A stretch of DNA of 64,000 nt. It comes from Pontibacter fetidus (GTDB lineage: Bacteria > Bacteroidota > Bacteroidia > Cytophagales > Hymenobacteraceae). Shown piece by piece: positions 44,331-53,018 of the stretch; the first letter of the stretch is position 1; each line of letters starts with the position of its first letter. The notes beneath the pieces were generated by a model. The model worked only from the letters and a program-made list of their open reading frames with translations, was not told where the DNA came from and made no database searches. Position numbers and translations under genes: made by a program. Where the stretch lies: assembly GCF_010119545.1 (NCBI RefSeq), contig NZ_JAAEAA010000010.1:1-64000 (forward strand). The letters run 5' to 3'.

Positions 44331-44364
44331 GTGCAATAGTTTGTTGCACTCTAAAAGAAAGGAG
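44331..44364 (+). promoter_or_regulatory. Hairpin plus strong Shine-Dalgarno before the 85-residue gene
   Basis: GTGCAA-TAGTTTG-TTGCAC hairpin at 44331-44349, then AAAGGAG at 44358-44364, 6 bases before the ATG at 44371. A full Shine-Dalgarno is exceptional in this window, where other genes have none. It decides the start. Confidence 0.7.
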
Positions 44365-44370
44365 TACGTG

Positions 44371-44628
44371 ATGAGACGAAGTAGATTGATGCCCCTTTCA
44401 GGATTATTTTTTAATACCGGGGACAGGCAGGAAAAGACAGTGGAAGAAAGCTTTACCCACAGCAGGCATTATGCCGATACCATAAACGAAGGCATGATGG
44501 AAGATGAAAGGATAGAACATAAGCACGAGGAAGAGCAGCACAAGTCAGTGCAAAACAAGACGCACCAAAATCCGGAACTAAGATCTAACCACGGGCCTGG
44601 TCCGAAACCTGAGCAAAACTGCTTATAA
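44371..44628 (+). CDS. Small hypothetical protein with a strong ribosome binding site
   Basis: 85 residues (MRRSRLMPLSGLFFNTGDRQEKTVEESF...). Basic at the start, then very hydrophilic and rich in His, Glu, Gln and Lys (EDERIEHKHEEEQHKSVQNKTHQNPE), ending GPGPKPEQNCL. No signal peptide or membrane segment; probably largely disordered. Not recognised. The AAAGGAG six bases upstream and its own terminator at 44703-44743 support it as a real gene. High translation efficiency or foreign origin is inferred. Confidence 0.65.
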   Translation: MRRSRLMPLSGLFFNTGDRQEKTVEESFTHSRHYADTINEGMMEDERIEHKHEEEQHKSVQNKTHQNPELRSNHGPGPKPEQNCL

Positions 44629-44702
44629 ACCGAGGAGTAAAACACTGTTGATTGCCAAAACCTACAAAAGCAGAAAAGCCTTGTCCTGACGCTGGTTCTG
44701 CT

Positions 44703-44743
44703 AACCAAAAGCCACCCTGTTACCAAGCCGAGTGGTTTTGGTT
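44703..44743 (+). terminator. Terminator after the small gene
   Basis: AACCAAAAGCCAC (44703-44715) pairs with GTGGTTTTGGTT (44732-44743) with one bulge, followed by a T run; it is also close to the stop of the convergent gene. Confidence 0.75.
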
Positions 44744-44764
44744 TTTTAAATCTCTCACAAACTC

Positions 44765-45292
44765 CTAAAAATCAAGCCTGACCTGTACAAACCCGTTTGC
44801 AAACGTCTTGCTTTCTGTTACCTTCAAAAATTTTTCCTGGGCGCCGGTAGCAAATAAGGGTATGCCACTGCCAAGTATAACTGGTATATAGGTAAGTATA
44901 ATTTCATCTATAAGGCCGGCATTCAGTAAATGGGTATTTAACTGCCCGCCACCAATCAGCCATATATCCTTTCCGGACTGTTGTTTTAACTGCTTCACAA
45001 ATCCGGCTACGTTGCTATGTACAAATTGCACATGTTCTGTGTCTGGTTGCTTCGAGTGGCTAAACACATAGTTGGTCTTGTCTGCATACGGGAAAGGTGT
45101 GTCGAAACCTGTTACCACTTTATAGGTGCTGTGCCCCATCAGGGTGGTATCTATAGTTTGCAGAAACTCGCTGTATCCGTAATCTTCATTTTCGATAGCA
45201 AATTTCTCGTTTTCGAGCCAGTCTATACTTCCGTCGGGGCGGGCAATGTAGCCATCCAGGCTGGCAGCAATGTATAGTATGATCTGTCTCAT
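44765..45292 (-). CDS. Dihydrofolate reductase-family protein (RibD C-terminal type)
   Basis: 175 residues with IILYIAASLDGYIARPDGSIDWL at the N-terminus, the TTLMGHSTYKVVTGFD cofactor region, and a late DIWLIGGGQLNTHLLNAGLIDEIILTYIPVILGSGIPLF. This is the YwjB/YyaP-type reductase fold related to RibD. It probably reduces a pterin- or flavin-precursor-like substrate with NADPH; the true substrate is unknown, and it is not a substitute for folA on this evidence. It starts 10 bp after the CorC gene on the same strand. Confidence 0.85.
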   Translation of the reverse strand: MRQIILYIAASLDGYIARPDGSIDWLENEKFAIENEDYGYSEFLQTIDTTLMGHSTYKVVTGFDTPFPYADKTNYVFSHSKQPDTEHVQFVHSNVAGFVKQLKQQSGKDIWLIGGGQLNTHLLNAGLIDEIILTYIPVILGSGIPLFATGAQEKFLKVTESKTFANGFVQVRLDF

Positions 45293-45302
45293 AGCGTAGT
45301 TT

Positions 45303-46604
45303 TTATACTTCGGATTCAGGTTTTGCAGGTAGCGCGCGTACCATCACTTTATCAATGCGGCTGGCATCCATGTCCATTACTTCCAGTTCGTGGGTACGCA
45401 GTTTTATCGTGTCGCCGGTTTTAGGAATTTTAGAGAGGGTGTACAATATAAATCCGCCCAGTGTGGTGTAACGCTCGGGGTAGTCGGGTAACAGGTCGCA
45501 ATTCAGTTCGCGGTTCAGGTCGCGTACCAGTATGGCCCCGCTTACCAGGTACGAGCCGTCTTCGCGCCGGAACACCTCTGGTTCGCTGGTCTCATCCACA
45601 TCCGGCAGGTCACCAACTATAGCTTCCATAATATCGTGCAGGGTAATAATGCCTTCCACGGCGCCAAATTCATTTACAACTATAGCCAGGTACTGCTTCT
45701 TCCGCTGGAACATTTTCAGGGTCTGCATCGCGTACATCGATTCCGATACAAACAGCGGTTGCTTCAATACATTTCCGAGGGGCACGCCCTGCTTATCTAC
45801 CTGTTCAAAATAATCTTTTACAGCCAGTATGCCCACCATATTATCAAGCGAGCCTTTGCCCACCGGGAACTTGGTATGTGCGCTTTGCATAATGCGCTGG
45901 TGCACTTCTCCGGCGGGGCTACTCAGGTCCAGCCATTCCACTTCGGTGCGGTAAGTCATCAGGCTGCGGTTGCGCTGCTCGTACAGGTAAAACAGGTTGT
46001 CGTGCAGGCGTTCCTCTTCTTTTTCCAGCACCCCCTCACGCCCTGCTACTTTTATCATGTGGCGCAGTTCTTCTTCGGTAAGGCTGGCACCGCCCTGGTT
46101 TTGCTTTATGCCCAGCAGCTTTATGGCCAGGTTGGTAGAGCCCGACAGCAGTTTTACCAGCGGATAAGTAAACTTAGTAAATACTTTAATGATGGGCGCA
46201 ACCGCCAGGGCAATGCGTTCGGGGTTATTCAGGGCAATGGTTTTAGGGATGAGCTCGCCTATAACTATCGTAAAATAGGTAATCAGGCCAACTATAACGA
46301 TGATTGAAATCTCTTCGGCGTAAGGCTGCAACGGCGCTATGCCTGCCACCACCGGCGTAAATTTTTCGGAGAGGGCCGCGCCGCCATAAGCACCAGCTAC
46401 AATACTTATCAGGGTTATACCAACCTGCACCGACGACAGAAAATTTTCCGGCTCATCCAGTAATTTCAACACATCTTTAGCACTTCCGCTGCCTTTGGCG
46501 GCTTTCTGTTCTATCCGGCTTCGCTTAACCGATACCAGCGCGATCTCGGACAGGGCAAAAAAGCCATTAAGCAGTGTAAGTATAAGTATAATAATGATCT
46601 CCAT
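45303..46604 (-). CDS. CorC/HlyC-type membrane transporter (DUF21-CBS-CorC_HlyC)
   Basis: 433 residues. DUF21/CNNM membrane domain at about 1-190 with four hydrophobic segments (LLNGFFALSEIALVSVKRSRIEQ). Two CBS domains at about 210-335 (RTEVEWLDLSSPA..., LAIVVNEFGAVEGIITLHDIMEAIVGDL). C-terminal CorC_HlyC domain at about 345-425 (EDGSYLVSGAILVRDLNRELN). Family members export or handle Mg2+ or Co2+; the older name hemolysin is not supported functionally. Likely operon with DUF2892 upstream and the reductase gene downstream. Confidence 0.9.
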   Translation of the reverse strand: MEIIIILILTLLNGFFALSEIALVSVKRSRIEQKAAKGSGSAKDVLKLLDEPENFLSSVQVGITLISIVAGAYGGAALSEKFTPVVAGIAPLQPYAEEISIIVIVGLITYFTIVIGELIPKTIALNNPERIALAVAPIIKVFTKFTYPLVKLLSGSTNLAIKLLGIKQNQGGASLTEEELRHMIKVAGREGVLEKEEERLHDNLFYLYEQRNRSLMTYRTEVEWLDLSSPAGEVHQRIMQSAHTKFPVGKGSLDNMVGILAVKDYFEQVDKQGVPLGNVLKQPLFVSESMYAMQTLKMFQRKKQYLAIVVNEFGAVEGIITLHDIMEAIVGDLPDVDETSEPEVFRREDGSYLVSGAILVRDLNRELNCDLLPDYPERYTTLGGFILYTLSKIPKTGDTIKLRTHELEVMDMDASRIDKVMVRALPAKPESEV

Positions 46605-46676
46605 AGTTGTTGTGGCGGTAGCAGCCTGCCTGGCTGTAGGGTGGTAGCTGTAAAATTAACGGATTGGTCTGCTTGG

Positions 46677-46883
46677 TCAGGTATAATCTTTAACAAGTTC
46701 ATCAGCACAACCGTTATACCCGATTGCCTGGTTTATGGGGCACCAGCGGATCATGCCGGTGAGTATCGGGATTAGCCCAATTGCGGCAAGTGCCTTCGTG
46801 TTATAATAAGCTCCCAGGCCAATGATTGCCATACCTGCCAGCACGCGCAGTTTCTGTTCTTTAAGTCCGACGTTGCATTCCAT
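46677..46883 (-). CDS. DUF2892 inner-membrane protein
   Basis: 68 residues with two hydrophobic hairpin segments (LAGMAIIGLGAYY and LAAIGLIPILTGMIRWCPI). The MRWCPINQAIG-type ending with Cys (GMIRWCPINQAIGYNGC) is the YgaP-TM / DUF2892 signature. It is often linked with rhodanese or sulfur-handling genes, but none is here. Role unknown. First gene of the minus-strand set with CorC. Confidence 0.85.
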   Translation of the reverse strand: MECNVGLKEQKLRVLAGMAIIGLGAYYNTKALAAIGLIPILTGMIRWCPINQAIGYNGCADELVKDYT

Positions 46884-47053
46884 AGTTATTAGTTTTAAGG
46901 TTATAGTTTATACTTACGGGTGCAGGGTGGCTTTGTCGGGTATTGGTGGTAGTAAAGTTTTAAGATCGGCTCAGGTGTGTTTTTGAATGTGAATTTTATT
47001 TGTTAATTTTTAAAAAATTTTAGTTGATAATGAGCCGCACTTATCGGTAGCAG

Positions 47054-47383
47054 ATGCATAAAACACGGAACTATAGTATAGCAGGCTTTACAAAAAGTTT
47101 ATACTTGCCGGAGGCTTTTGCCTGGGTAGCTGCACTGATTGCCCTTGCCCTGACGCAACCCGACGAAGCCCATTTATTCAGTTTTTGCCCTTTCAGTTAT
47201 GTGCTGGAGTGGTGTCCGGGTTGTGGGTTAGGGCATGCGATTGCCTGGTTGGCGCGCGGAGAGCTAAAGGCCTCGTGGCAGGCACATCCGTTGGGCGTGC
47301 CGGCGGTAAGTATGCTGCTATACCGTAGCTGGCAGTTGATAAATTTGCATATAAAGCAAAAGAGGCAGTTTTACCATAATTGA
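47054..47383 (+). CDS. DUF2752 membrane protein
   Basis: 109 residues with two or three hydrophobic segments. The central motif FSFCPFSYVLEWCPGCGLGHAIAWLARGE (C-x-G-C-G-x-G/T-R-A/H) is the DUF2752 hallmark. Function is unestablished. It is followed 36 bp later by a TM2-domain gene; the pair is common in Bacteroidota genomes. Confidence 0.88.
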   Translation: MHKTRNYSIAGFTKSLYLPEAFAWVAALIALALTQPDEAHLFSFCPFSYVLEWCPGCGLGHAIAWLARGELKASWQAHPLGVPAVSMLLYRSWQLINLHIKQKRQFYHN

Positions 47384-47419
47384 TCTATACTTTTCAAACT
47401 AATCTAAACCACCTATACT

Positions 47420-47767
47420 ATGTCAAGAATACTGGAATTAATGCCCGAACTGGAGCCCGATGAACTACACTATGTGCAGGCCCTGGTAAATGATATGCCT
47501 TACGCCGAAACACAGCAGTTTGCAAATATTTATCGTTCGCGCCGCAAAAAACCGCAGGATGTGTTGCTGCTGGTAATTGTTGGTTTCTTTTTGCTGGCCG
47601 GCCTGCAGCGTTTTTACCTGGGGCAGGTAGGCATGGGCCTTTTATACTTTTTTACTGGCGGCCTCTGCTTTGTAGGTACTATCCTGGACCTGCTGAACTA
47701 TAAGCGCCTGACCTACGAGTATAATGTAAAAGAAGCCCAGACCGTGAAAGCCATGTTACGCTACTAA
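47420..47767 (+). CDS. TM2-domain membrane protein
   Basis: 115 residues. Soluble N-terminal 45 residues (acidic, LELMPELEPDELHYVQALV), a basic patch RSRRKKPQ, then two helices of the TM2 domain joined by the family turn GLQRFYLGQVGMGLLYFFTGGLCFVGTILDLL. The family has no settled function. Co-oriented with the DUF2752 gene and closed by a hairpin. Confidence 0.88.
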   Translation: MSRILELMPELEPDELHYVQALVNDMPYAETQQFANIYRSRRKKPQDVLLLVIVGFFLLAGLQRFYLGQVGMGLLYFFTGGLCFVGTILDLLNYKRLTYEYNVKEAQTVKAMLRY

Positions 47768-47785
47768 ATACGTTTTACTTAAAAT

Positions 47786-47825
47786 AACAAAAGCGCAGCA
47801 GATCTACACCTGTTGCGCTTTTGTT
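47786..47825. terminator. Bidirectional terminator
   Basis: 16-base arms 47786-47801 and 47810-47825 with a single G/T mismatch (AACAAAAGCGCA type). It lies between the convergent TM2 and M1 peptidase genes. Confidence 0.85.
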
Positions 47826-47848
47826 TTATAGGTAGAGGTGTTTTTAAA

Positions 47849-49798
47849 CTATAGTTTCACAAACCTCGCTTTATAAGATTGCTTTCCGTCGGTAAAATGC
47901 ACCACGTATAAGCCAGCCGGGAGATGATGTATAGGTAATACTACCTGCTGCTGCGATGAAAGCTGGAATGTGCCTACACGTCGGCCCACACGGTCGTAAA
48001 CTATAGCAGAGGTAGCCCCAAAAGGCAGGTCGGCTATAGTTATAGTGTTGGCACTAACCGGGTTTGGATATAACATTGGCGCCAGCTGTGGCACTTTCAA
48101 GCTGTTATTGCGGGAAAGTTGGCTTACGTTGTTCAGGATCCAGTTCTGTGGGTCTACTTCAAGATTGGTTACGTCGCCGGTTACCTTAAATACAAATTGT
48201 TGCTTAGGGGTGTTTTGTGTAACACGGTAAGTTTCGGTGCCGGCAGTTGTTTGTATACTATAGGTTACATCTGTCTTAAAAAAAGGAGTTTTGCCCGTTG
48301 TGGTCTGCGTAGCTTCCAGCACTACGTTTTCGCCCTCCTGGTTCCATTGTATTCTAAAGTCCGGGAAGCCTTCGCCTTCGTACCATTGCTTAAAAAAGTA
48401 ATCCAGGTCTTTGCCGGTCGCTTCTTCAAAAACGCGCTGCATATCGGCAGTGGTAGCAGTGCGGCCCCTGTACTGCGTCTGGTAATTTCGCAGCGCTTCA
48501 AAAAAACGGGCATCGTTGGCAATCTCATACCGAAGCATGTGCACTACTGCCGCCCCTTTTTTGTAGGTGATGTTATAGTTAAAGATTCGGTTAACATTGG
48601 TTGTGTCCGGCACCCGTAAACTGCCTTGTAAAGCACGCATAGCACGGGAATGAGCATCGTTCATCCAGCCACTGGCGGCTTCAGGGTACAGGTTTTCCAG
48701 GGCCAGGTACTCGGCGTAAGAGGCGAAGCTTTCGTTCAGCCAGATATCCTGCCACGAGGCACAGGTTACATTATCGCCAAACCACTGGTGGGCAAGCTCG
48801 TGGGCTACCAGCGTAAAGTTAAAGTTGTCGAGGGTGGTCATGGTCTGGTGTTCCATACCACCGCCAATCGGGGCCATACTATGGCCATACTTCTCTTTGG
48901 CAAAGGGGTATAGCGTAAACAGCTGCGAGTATAGTTCCAGCAAAGGAGCAGTCTGGTTTATTGATGGCTTGTACAGGTTTAAAGCGCCACCTTTGTACAC
49001 ATAATTCACGATAGGTATGGGCTTGGCTGCGCCCGCCGGGTTTGCAAACTGCACATATTCCTCGTAATCCGAAACCGCAACTGAGATCAGGTAATAAGCG
49101 ACAGGGTATTTGCTTTTCCAGTGGTAGCGTACTTTGCCGTTGGGCAGTGTTTCTGTTTTGGTAAGCAGGCCGTTGGAGCCTGCTTTGTTTTCGGGGCTGG
49201 TTGTAACCGAAACATGCACCGAATCAGCTTTATCGGTCAGTACCTGTTTGGTCGGCCACCATTCGTATGCGGCATATGGTTCGCTCAGGCTCCAGGTAAC
49301 ATTGTTTTTCCACTGATTTTCGATGGCCGTATTAAAGCCGTTGCCGATAGCTGCATTGTTGCTTTGCGGGGCACTGCCGCTATACTTTATCACAGCTTTT
49401 AAGGTGCCATTGGCAGCCACCGCCGAAGTTAGCGTAACGGCAACATCGCTGTTGTTTCGGGCTATACTTGTTTGCGCAATGCCGTTTATAGTTACCGACT
49501 CGATGGTGAAATTAGGATGCAGTTCAAACGCAAAAACAGTTAGCGGCTTTCCTTTTATAGTTGCATGCGTGGTTACGCTCCCCGAAATGTACACGCTGTT
49601 ACATTCCAGGGCAAGGTCAAGGGCATAAAACGTAACATCATACATGTTCATTAACTGCAGGTGCTGCGGGGTAGTAACGGCCTGCCGTGCTATGCTGCTT
49701 GTTCTGCTATTGGCGCAGGTAACGTCTGCCAGTAGCTGTGCCTTTACACACGGTAACATGCCAGCCCATAACAGCAGAAGCAGGAAAGCCTTTTTCAT
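47849..49798 (-). CDS. M1-family metallopeptidase with type IX sorting domain
   Basis: 649 residues. Signal peptide to about 20 (CVKAQ). An aminopeptidase-N-like beta domain, then the gluzincin site HELAHQWFGDN with the glutamate in WLNESFASYAEY, and the substrate-anchoring GGMEH (GAMEN variant) just before. C-terminal Por-secretion sorting domain at about 570-649 (LYPNPVSANTITI...LYVVHFTDGKQSYKARFVKL). Zinc aminopeptidase delivered outside the cell by type IX secretion. A TACTTTTG -7 box lies at 49822-49829 on the minus strand. Confidence 0.92.
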   Translation of the reverse strand: MKKAFLLLLLWAGMLPCVKAQLLADVTCANSRTSSIARQAVTTPQHLQLMNMYDVTFYALDLALECNSVYISGSVTTHATIKGKPLTVFAFELHPNFTIESVTINGIAQTSIARNNSDVAVTLTSAVAANGTLKAVIKYSGSAPQSNNAAIGNGFNTAIENQWKNNVTWSLSEPYAAYEWWPTKQVLTDKADSVHVSVTTSPENKAGSNGLLTKTETLPNGKVRYHWKSKYPVAYYLISVAVSDYEEYVQFANPAGAAKPIPIVNYVYKGGALNLYKPSINQTAPLLELYSQLFTLYPFAKEKYGHSMAPIGGGMEHQTMTTLDNFNFTLVAHELAHQWFGDNVTCASWQDIWLNESFASYAEYLALENLYPEAASGWMNDAHSRAMRALQGSLRVPDTTNVNRIFNYNITYKKGAAVVHMLRYEIANDARFFEALRNYQTQYRGRTATTADMQRVFEEATGKDLDYFFKQWYEGEGFPDFRIQWNQEGENVVLEATQTTTGKTPFFKTDVTYSIQTTAGTETYRVTQNTPKQQFVFKVTGDVTNLEVDPQNWILNNVSQLSRNNSLKVPQLAPMLYPNPVSANTITIADLPFGATSAIVYDRVGRRVGTFQLSSQQQVVLPIHHLPAGLYVVHFTDGKQSYKARFVKL

Positions 49799-49821
49799 AG
49801 AGAGTAGTAATTGAAGTATAG

Positions 49822-49829
49822 CAAAAGTA
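49822..49829 (-). promoter_or_regulatory. -7 box TACTTTTG of the M1 peptidase gene
   Basis: Minus-strand TAnnTTTG match, 24 bases upstream of the ATG at 49798. It overlaps the last codons of the upstream TraB gene region, so the peptidase may have its own promoter. Confidence 0.45.
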
Positions 49830-49833
49830 AAAA

Positions 49834-50721
49834 TTACTGAACCGGTAATACGGTATAGCCTTTGCTGCGCAGCAATTCCAACAGGCCGTCTTTGCCGGTT
49901 AAGTGGCCGGCGCCAACGGCAAAAAATGTAGGCTGTATGTGTGCTTCGCGCTCCATTACTGGTATCCAGCGTTTGTTACGGCCCACTAAAAATGCCTGTT
50001 CATATACCTGGTATTCTTCGGAGTTATAATCTTCTCTGGATAGTTTATCTAAACCGGCCAGGTCTTGCTGCAGGTATAGTTGCACCATGTTGCGGTAGTT
50101 CTGGCGGGCTTCCTCCATGTTGCCTACCATGTGGGTAAGCATACTGGTTTGTACTTCAGCAGGCATCTGGTCTATGGCGCTTAGCTGCTCGCTTACTGTT
50201 TCAAGGCCAATTACTTCTTTGCCTTGTTTCTGGGCCAGTTCCATCAGGCTCTGCTCATACGACACAGCCTGGCACTCCGTCAACTGCGACAAAAGCATAG
50301 AATGCAGCATAAAAGGTTTCATACGGTCCAGTTGCTGCAGGTCTATTTCCATAGTTTTCTTAAAATGGTTGGCGAGCAGGGCATAATCTTTCTCTGAGAA
50401 GAAGCCCCGGAGTGTGCTACCCTTTGGCAACAAAGCCGCCTGTTGCAGCTCTACCATAAAGTTAGGCGCATCCATATCCACCTCCAGCGACAAACGCTCC
50501 GACTTTTCCAGTCTCGATTTCACCTTGTCGGTCAGGTTAAAGTTTTCGGGGCAGATGGCATGTATAGTACCCAATAAATAAGATGGCTGCTTCAGGCCCT
50601 TACCGCTAATTTCCCAGAGCAAGGCCTTTGGTTGCTCTGCAGGAGCCTGCGCCAGCGATGGCAAGGTTATACATAATGCCAGCAAAAGCACTAAAAACGG
50701 GCGGTTGTATAAACGTATCAT
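49834..50721 (-). CDS. TraB/GumN family protein
   Basis: 295 residues. Signal peptide to about 25 (LPSLAQA). The TraB/GumN pattern: LLWEISGKGLKQPSYLLGTIHAICPENF with the GTIH motif near the start, a central helical part, and the late RNKRWIPVMEREAHIQPTFFAVGAGHLTGKDGLLELLRSKGYTV with GAGHL. The two GxxH motifs are conserved and suggest a metal-dependent hydrolase (Tiki/erythromycin-esterase-like fold), probably periplasmic. It lies upstream of the M1 peptidase on the same strand, 35 bp away. Confidence 0.88.
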   Translation of the reverse strand: MIRLYNRPFLVLLLALCITLPSLAQAPAEQPKALLWEISGKGLKQPSYLLGTIHAICPENFNLTDKVKSRLEKSERLSLEVDMDAPNFMVELQQAALLPKGSTLRGFFSEKDYALLANHFKKTMEIDLQQLDRMKPFMLHSMLLSQLTECQAVSYEQSLMELAQKQGKEVIGLETVSEQLSAIDQMPAEVQTSMLTHMVGNMEEARQNYRNMVQLYLQQDLAGLDKLSREDYNSEEYQVYEQAFLVGRNKRWIPVMEREAHIQPTFFAVGAGHLTGKDGLLELLRSKGYTVLPVQ

Positions 50722-50789
50722 AAGGGTGAAATTAGTTCTTGTGTAAAGATAATATTTAATTGGTATGTAAATATATGTCAGATGACCAA

Positions 50790-50797
50790 TACCTTTG
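50790..50797 (+). promoter_or_regulatory. -7 box TACCTTTG of the MOSC operon
   Basis: Matches TAnnTTTG, 48 bases before the chosen ATG at 50846. It overlaps the alternative TTG start at 50795. Confidence 0.5.
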
Positions 50798-50845
50798 CTT
50801 AATTTTAAGAAAGTTTGTAGAAACCATACCTATAGTTTAGCCTGC

Positions 50846-51661
50846 ATGGGAACTTACAAAATAAGCAGCCTTTACATTTACCCGATAAAGTCGCTGGGCG
50901 GCATAAGCCTAAAAGAGGCAACAGTGCAGGAACGCGGCCTGCAATACGACCGCCGCTGGATGCTGGTAGATGAAAAGGGCGGTTTCCTGTCGCAGCGCAA
51001 ATTTGCACAGATGGCGCTATTGCAGGTACACTTGCAGCATGATGGCTTGCTGGTGGCTCATAAACATAATGTTCTCAGGCCTTTATTTATTCCGTTTGAT
51101 GCCCCGCAGGAAAAAGAAATAACCGTAACTGTCTGGGACGATACCTTTACCGCAAAAGAAGTAGATGGCATAACCTCGGAGTGGTTTACAAAAGCGCTTG
51201 GAATGCCTGCCCGCCTGGTGTACATGCCCGAAAGCTCCCGACGCCACGTAGACCCGGACTATGCTTTTGCCGAAGAAGTTGTAAGTTTTGCCGATGCTTA
51301 CCCGTTTCTGTTGATCGGGCAGGAAGCGCTGAATAACCTGAACGCCAAACTGGATGCACCTGTACCCATGAACCGGTTCCGGCCAAACATCGTGTTTACG
51401 GGTGGGCAGCCACACGAAGAAGATACCTGGGAGACCTTTACAATAGGAGAGGTGCAGTTCCGGGCAGCCAAACCATGTGCCCGCTGCGTGCTCACCACCG
51501 TTGACCAGCAAACAGGTATAAAAGGCGCTGAACCCTTAAAAACACTTGCCACCTACCGCACACAAAACAACAAAGTGCTTTTTGGCCAGAACCTGGTACA
51601 TACCGGCAAAGGAACTATAGCTATAGGCGATGAGATAACAGTAGCAGCATGGAAAAAGTAA
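50846..51661 (+). CDS. MOSC-domain protein (YcbX/mARC-like)
   Basis: 271 residues from the ATG at 50846 (MGTYKISSLYIYPIKSL). MOSC_N beta-barrel domain at about 1-120 (GISLKEATVQERGLQYDRRWMLVDEKGGFLSQR). MOSC domain at about 130-268, with the molybdenum-ligand region FRAAKPCARCVLTTVDQQTG. The layout matches molybdenum-cofactor N-hydroxylated-compound reductases of the YcbX/mARC type. No 2Fe-2S domain is attached, so an external electron donor is needed. It overlaps the next gene by 13 bp. Confidence 0.88.
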   Translation: MGTYKISSLYIYPIKSLGGISLKEATVQERGLQYDRRWMLVDEKGGFLSQRKFAQMALLQVHLQHDGLLVAHKHNVLRPLFIPFDAPQEKEITVTVWDDTFTAKEVDGITSEWFTKALGMPARLVYMPESSRRHVDPDYAFAEEVVSFADAYPFLLIGQEALNNLNAKLDAPVPMNRFRPNIVFTGGQPHEEDTWETFTIGEVQFRAAKPCARCVLTTVDQQTGIKGAEPLKTLATYRTQNNKVLFGQNLVHTGKGTIAIGDEITVAAWKK

Positions 51662-52677
51662 TAGCCCAACCAGTACAAAGCAGTACAACTATAGCGCCGG
51701 AAGTAAATGTGTTTTACCGCATAACTGCACTTTGGGCCATCAGCGAATCCTTTCTGGGCGGTATATTGCATGCGCTGCACTTGCCAGGTACCGGGTTATT
51801 TGTTGGTGGCGCCTCGGTACTTTGCATTAGTCTGCTGGCTACCCATTGCCCCGACCGCCGGGCTATACTTAAAGCAACAGTGCTGGTTATTCTTATAAAA
51901 GGTATCTTAAGTCCGCACACTCCGCCGGGGGCTTACCTGGCGGTGTTTATACAAGGCGGTTTAGGGTATATATTGTTCCAGAGCAGGCGCTACTTTAAGC
52001 TGAGCTGCCTGCTGCTAGGCGTGCTTACCCAGTTACAGTCGGCGTTGCAGCGGCTGGTAGTCATGTTCTTTATCTTTGGCGCAGACCTGTATAAAGTTGC
52101 CCACGAATTTGTAAACTATATACTGCAGAAAGCCGGCGTGGCAGAAGGTAACTATGTGCTGTATGTAGTTATTGGTTACATTGGCTTGCATGCGCTGATG
52201 GGCATTTTGGTTGGCTGGCTGGCGGGACGCTTACCTCACATGCTACATAATCAGCAACAACAACTTAAGGCACATATAACGGATGCTATCATGCAAGATC
52301 CGCTAACTATAGTTACTTCAAAAAAGAAGCGCCCTTATAAACGGTATTTCTCTTTCCTGTTCATTAGTGTAGCCATACTTTTGGCTGCTGCTTTATACCT
52401 GAATGTTATAGCGTATAACACAGCCTACAGTATATTTTTCAGAGCTGTTTTGCTTACCTCCTGCTGGGTATTTGTGGCAGCCCCATTGTTGCAGGCGGTA
52501 GTTCGTAAGTGGAGTGATAAAAAGAAGAGTATTTTAGCCACCGAGCTTAGCCAAATAGTAAACCTGATGCCTTTTATACAGCAACAGGCCAGCCTTTGCT
52601 GGGCTTCTACTTCCACAATTCCTTTCTACAAACGCCTTTTCATTTTCCCGGCACGATTAGTAGCCACCCTTATTTAA
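51649..52677 (+). CDS. Polytopic membrane protein coupled to the MOSC gene
   Basis: 342 residues with about eight hydrophobic segments. The N-terminal half (about 25-215), with HCPDRRAILKATVLVILIKGILSPHTPPGAYLAVFIQGGLGYILF, looks like an ECF-transporter S-component or similar permease. After a basic loop (SKKKRPYKRY) come two more helices (about 235-285), ending with LCWASTSTIPFYKRLFIFPARLVATLI. Its start lies 13 bp inside the MOSC gene, so translation is probably coupled. Not confidently recognised; ECF resemblance is a guess. Confidence 0.68.
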   Translation: MEKVIAQPVQSSTTIAPEVNVFYRITALWAISESFLGGILHALHLPGTGLFVGGASVLCISLLATHCPDRRAILKATVLVILIKGILSPHTPPGAYLAVFIQGGLGYILFQSRRYFKLSCLLLGVLTQLQSALQRLVVMFFIFGADLYKVAHEFVNYILQKAGVAEGNYVLYVVIGYIGLHALMGILVGWLAGRLPHMLHNQQQQLKAHITDAIMQDPLTIVTSKKKRPYKRYFSFLFISVAILLAAALYLNVIAYNTAYSIFFRAVLLTSCWVFVAAPLLQAVVRKWSDKKKSILATELSQIVNLMPFIQQQASLCWASTSTIPFYKRLFIFPARLVATLI

Positions 52678-53018
52678 GAGGTTAAATCAAATGTTTGCTA
52701 AGTTTTGTACTATTCAAAGGCGATGGTATATGGTAAAATATATAGATTCTATATATTTAATTTAGTATGAAACTATAGTTCCCGATTGCAAAGGCATAGC
52801 ATGAATAAGATGCGCAATTTAGTAAGATGTTTAAACTTTAAAGTGAACGTATAGCCTGTATGGGTAAATGGTTGTTATTATAGTTATATTTAATATGTGA
52901 AAATGTATAGTAAAATTTTATTTACTAGAAATCAGGTATAAAGTATTTTAAATGATAGAACCTGTACTTATATTTGGACACAAACAAATCTATAACTATT
53001 TATTTAACACACTCTAGT
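52678..53018. other. AT-rich leader region of the SusC operon
   Basis: 341 bases with no gene. Strongly AT-rich, with an ATATATAGATTCTATATAT-like inverted repeat around 52736-52758 and AACTATAGTT near 52772. The -7 box at 52969 is the likely susC promoter. Confidence 0.55.
52969..52976 (+). promoter_or_regulatory. -7 box TATATTTG of the susC-like gene
   Basis: Matches TAnnTTTG, 42 bases before the ATG at 53019. It overlaps the alternative TTG start at 52974, which is therefore rejected. Confidence 0.55.

Noticed and set aside
45636..46307. Plus-strand open frame of 223 codons
   Set aside because: Antisense shadow of the CorC gene.
45303..46604. Hemolysin function for the CorC-type gene
   Set aside because: The domain order DUF21-CBS-CorC_HlyC indicates an ion transporter family; hemolysis is a legacy name.
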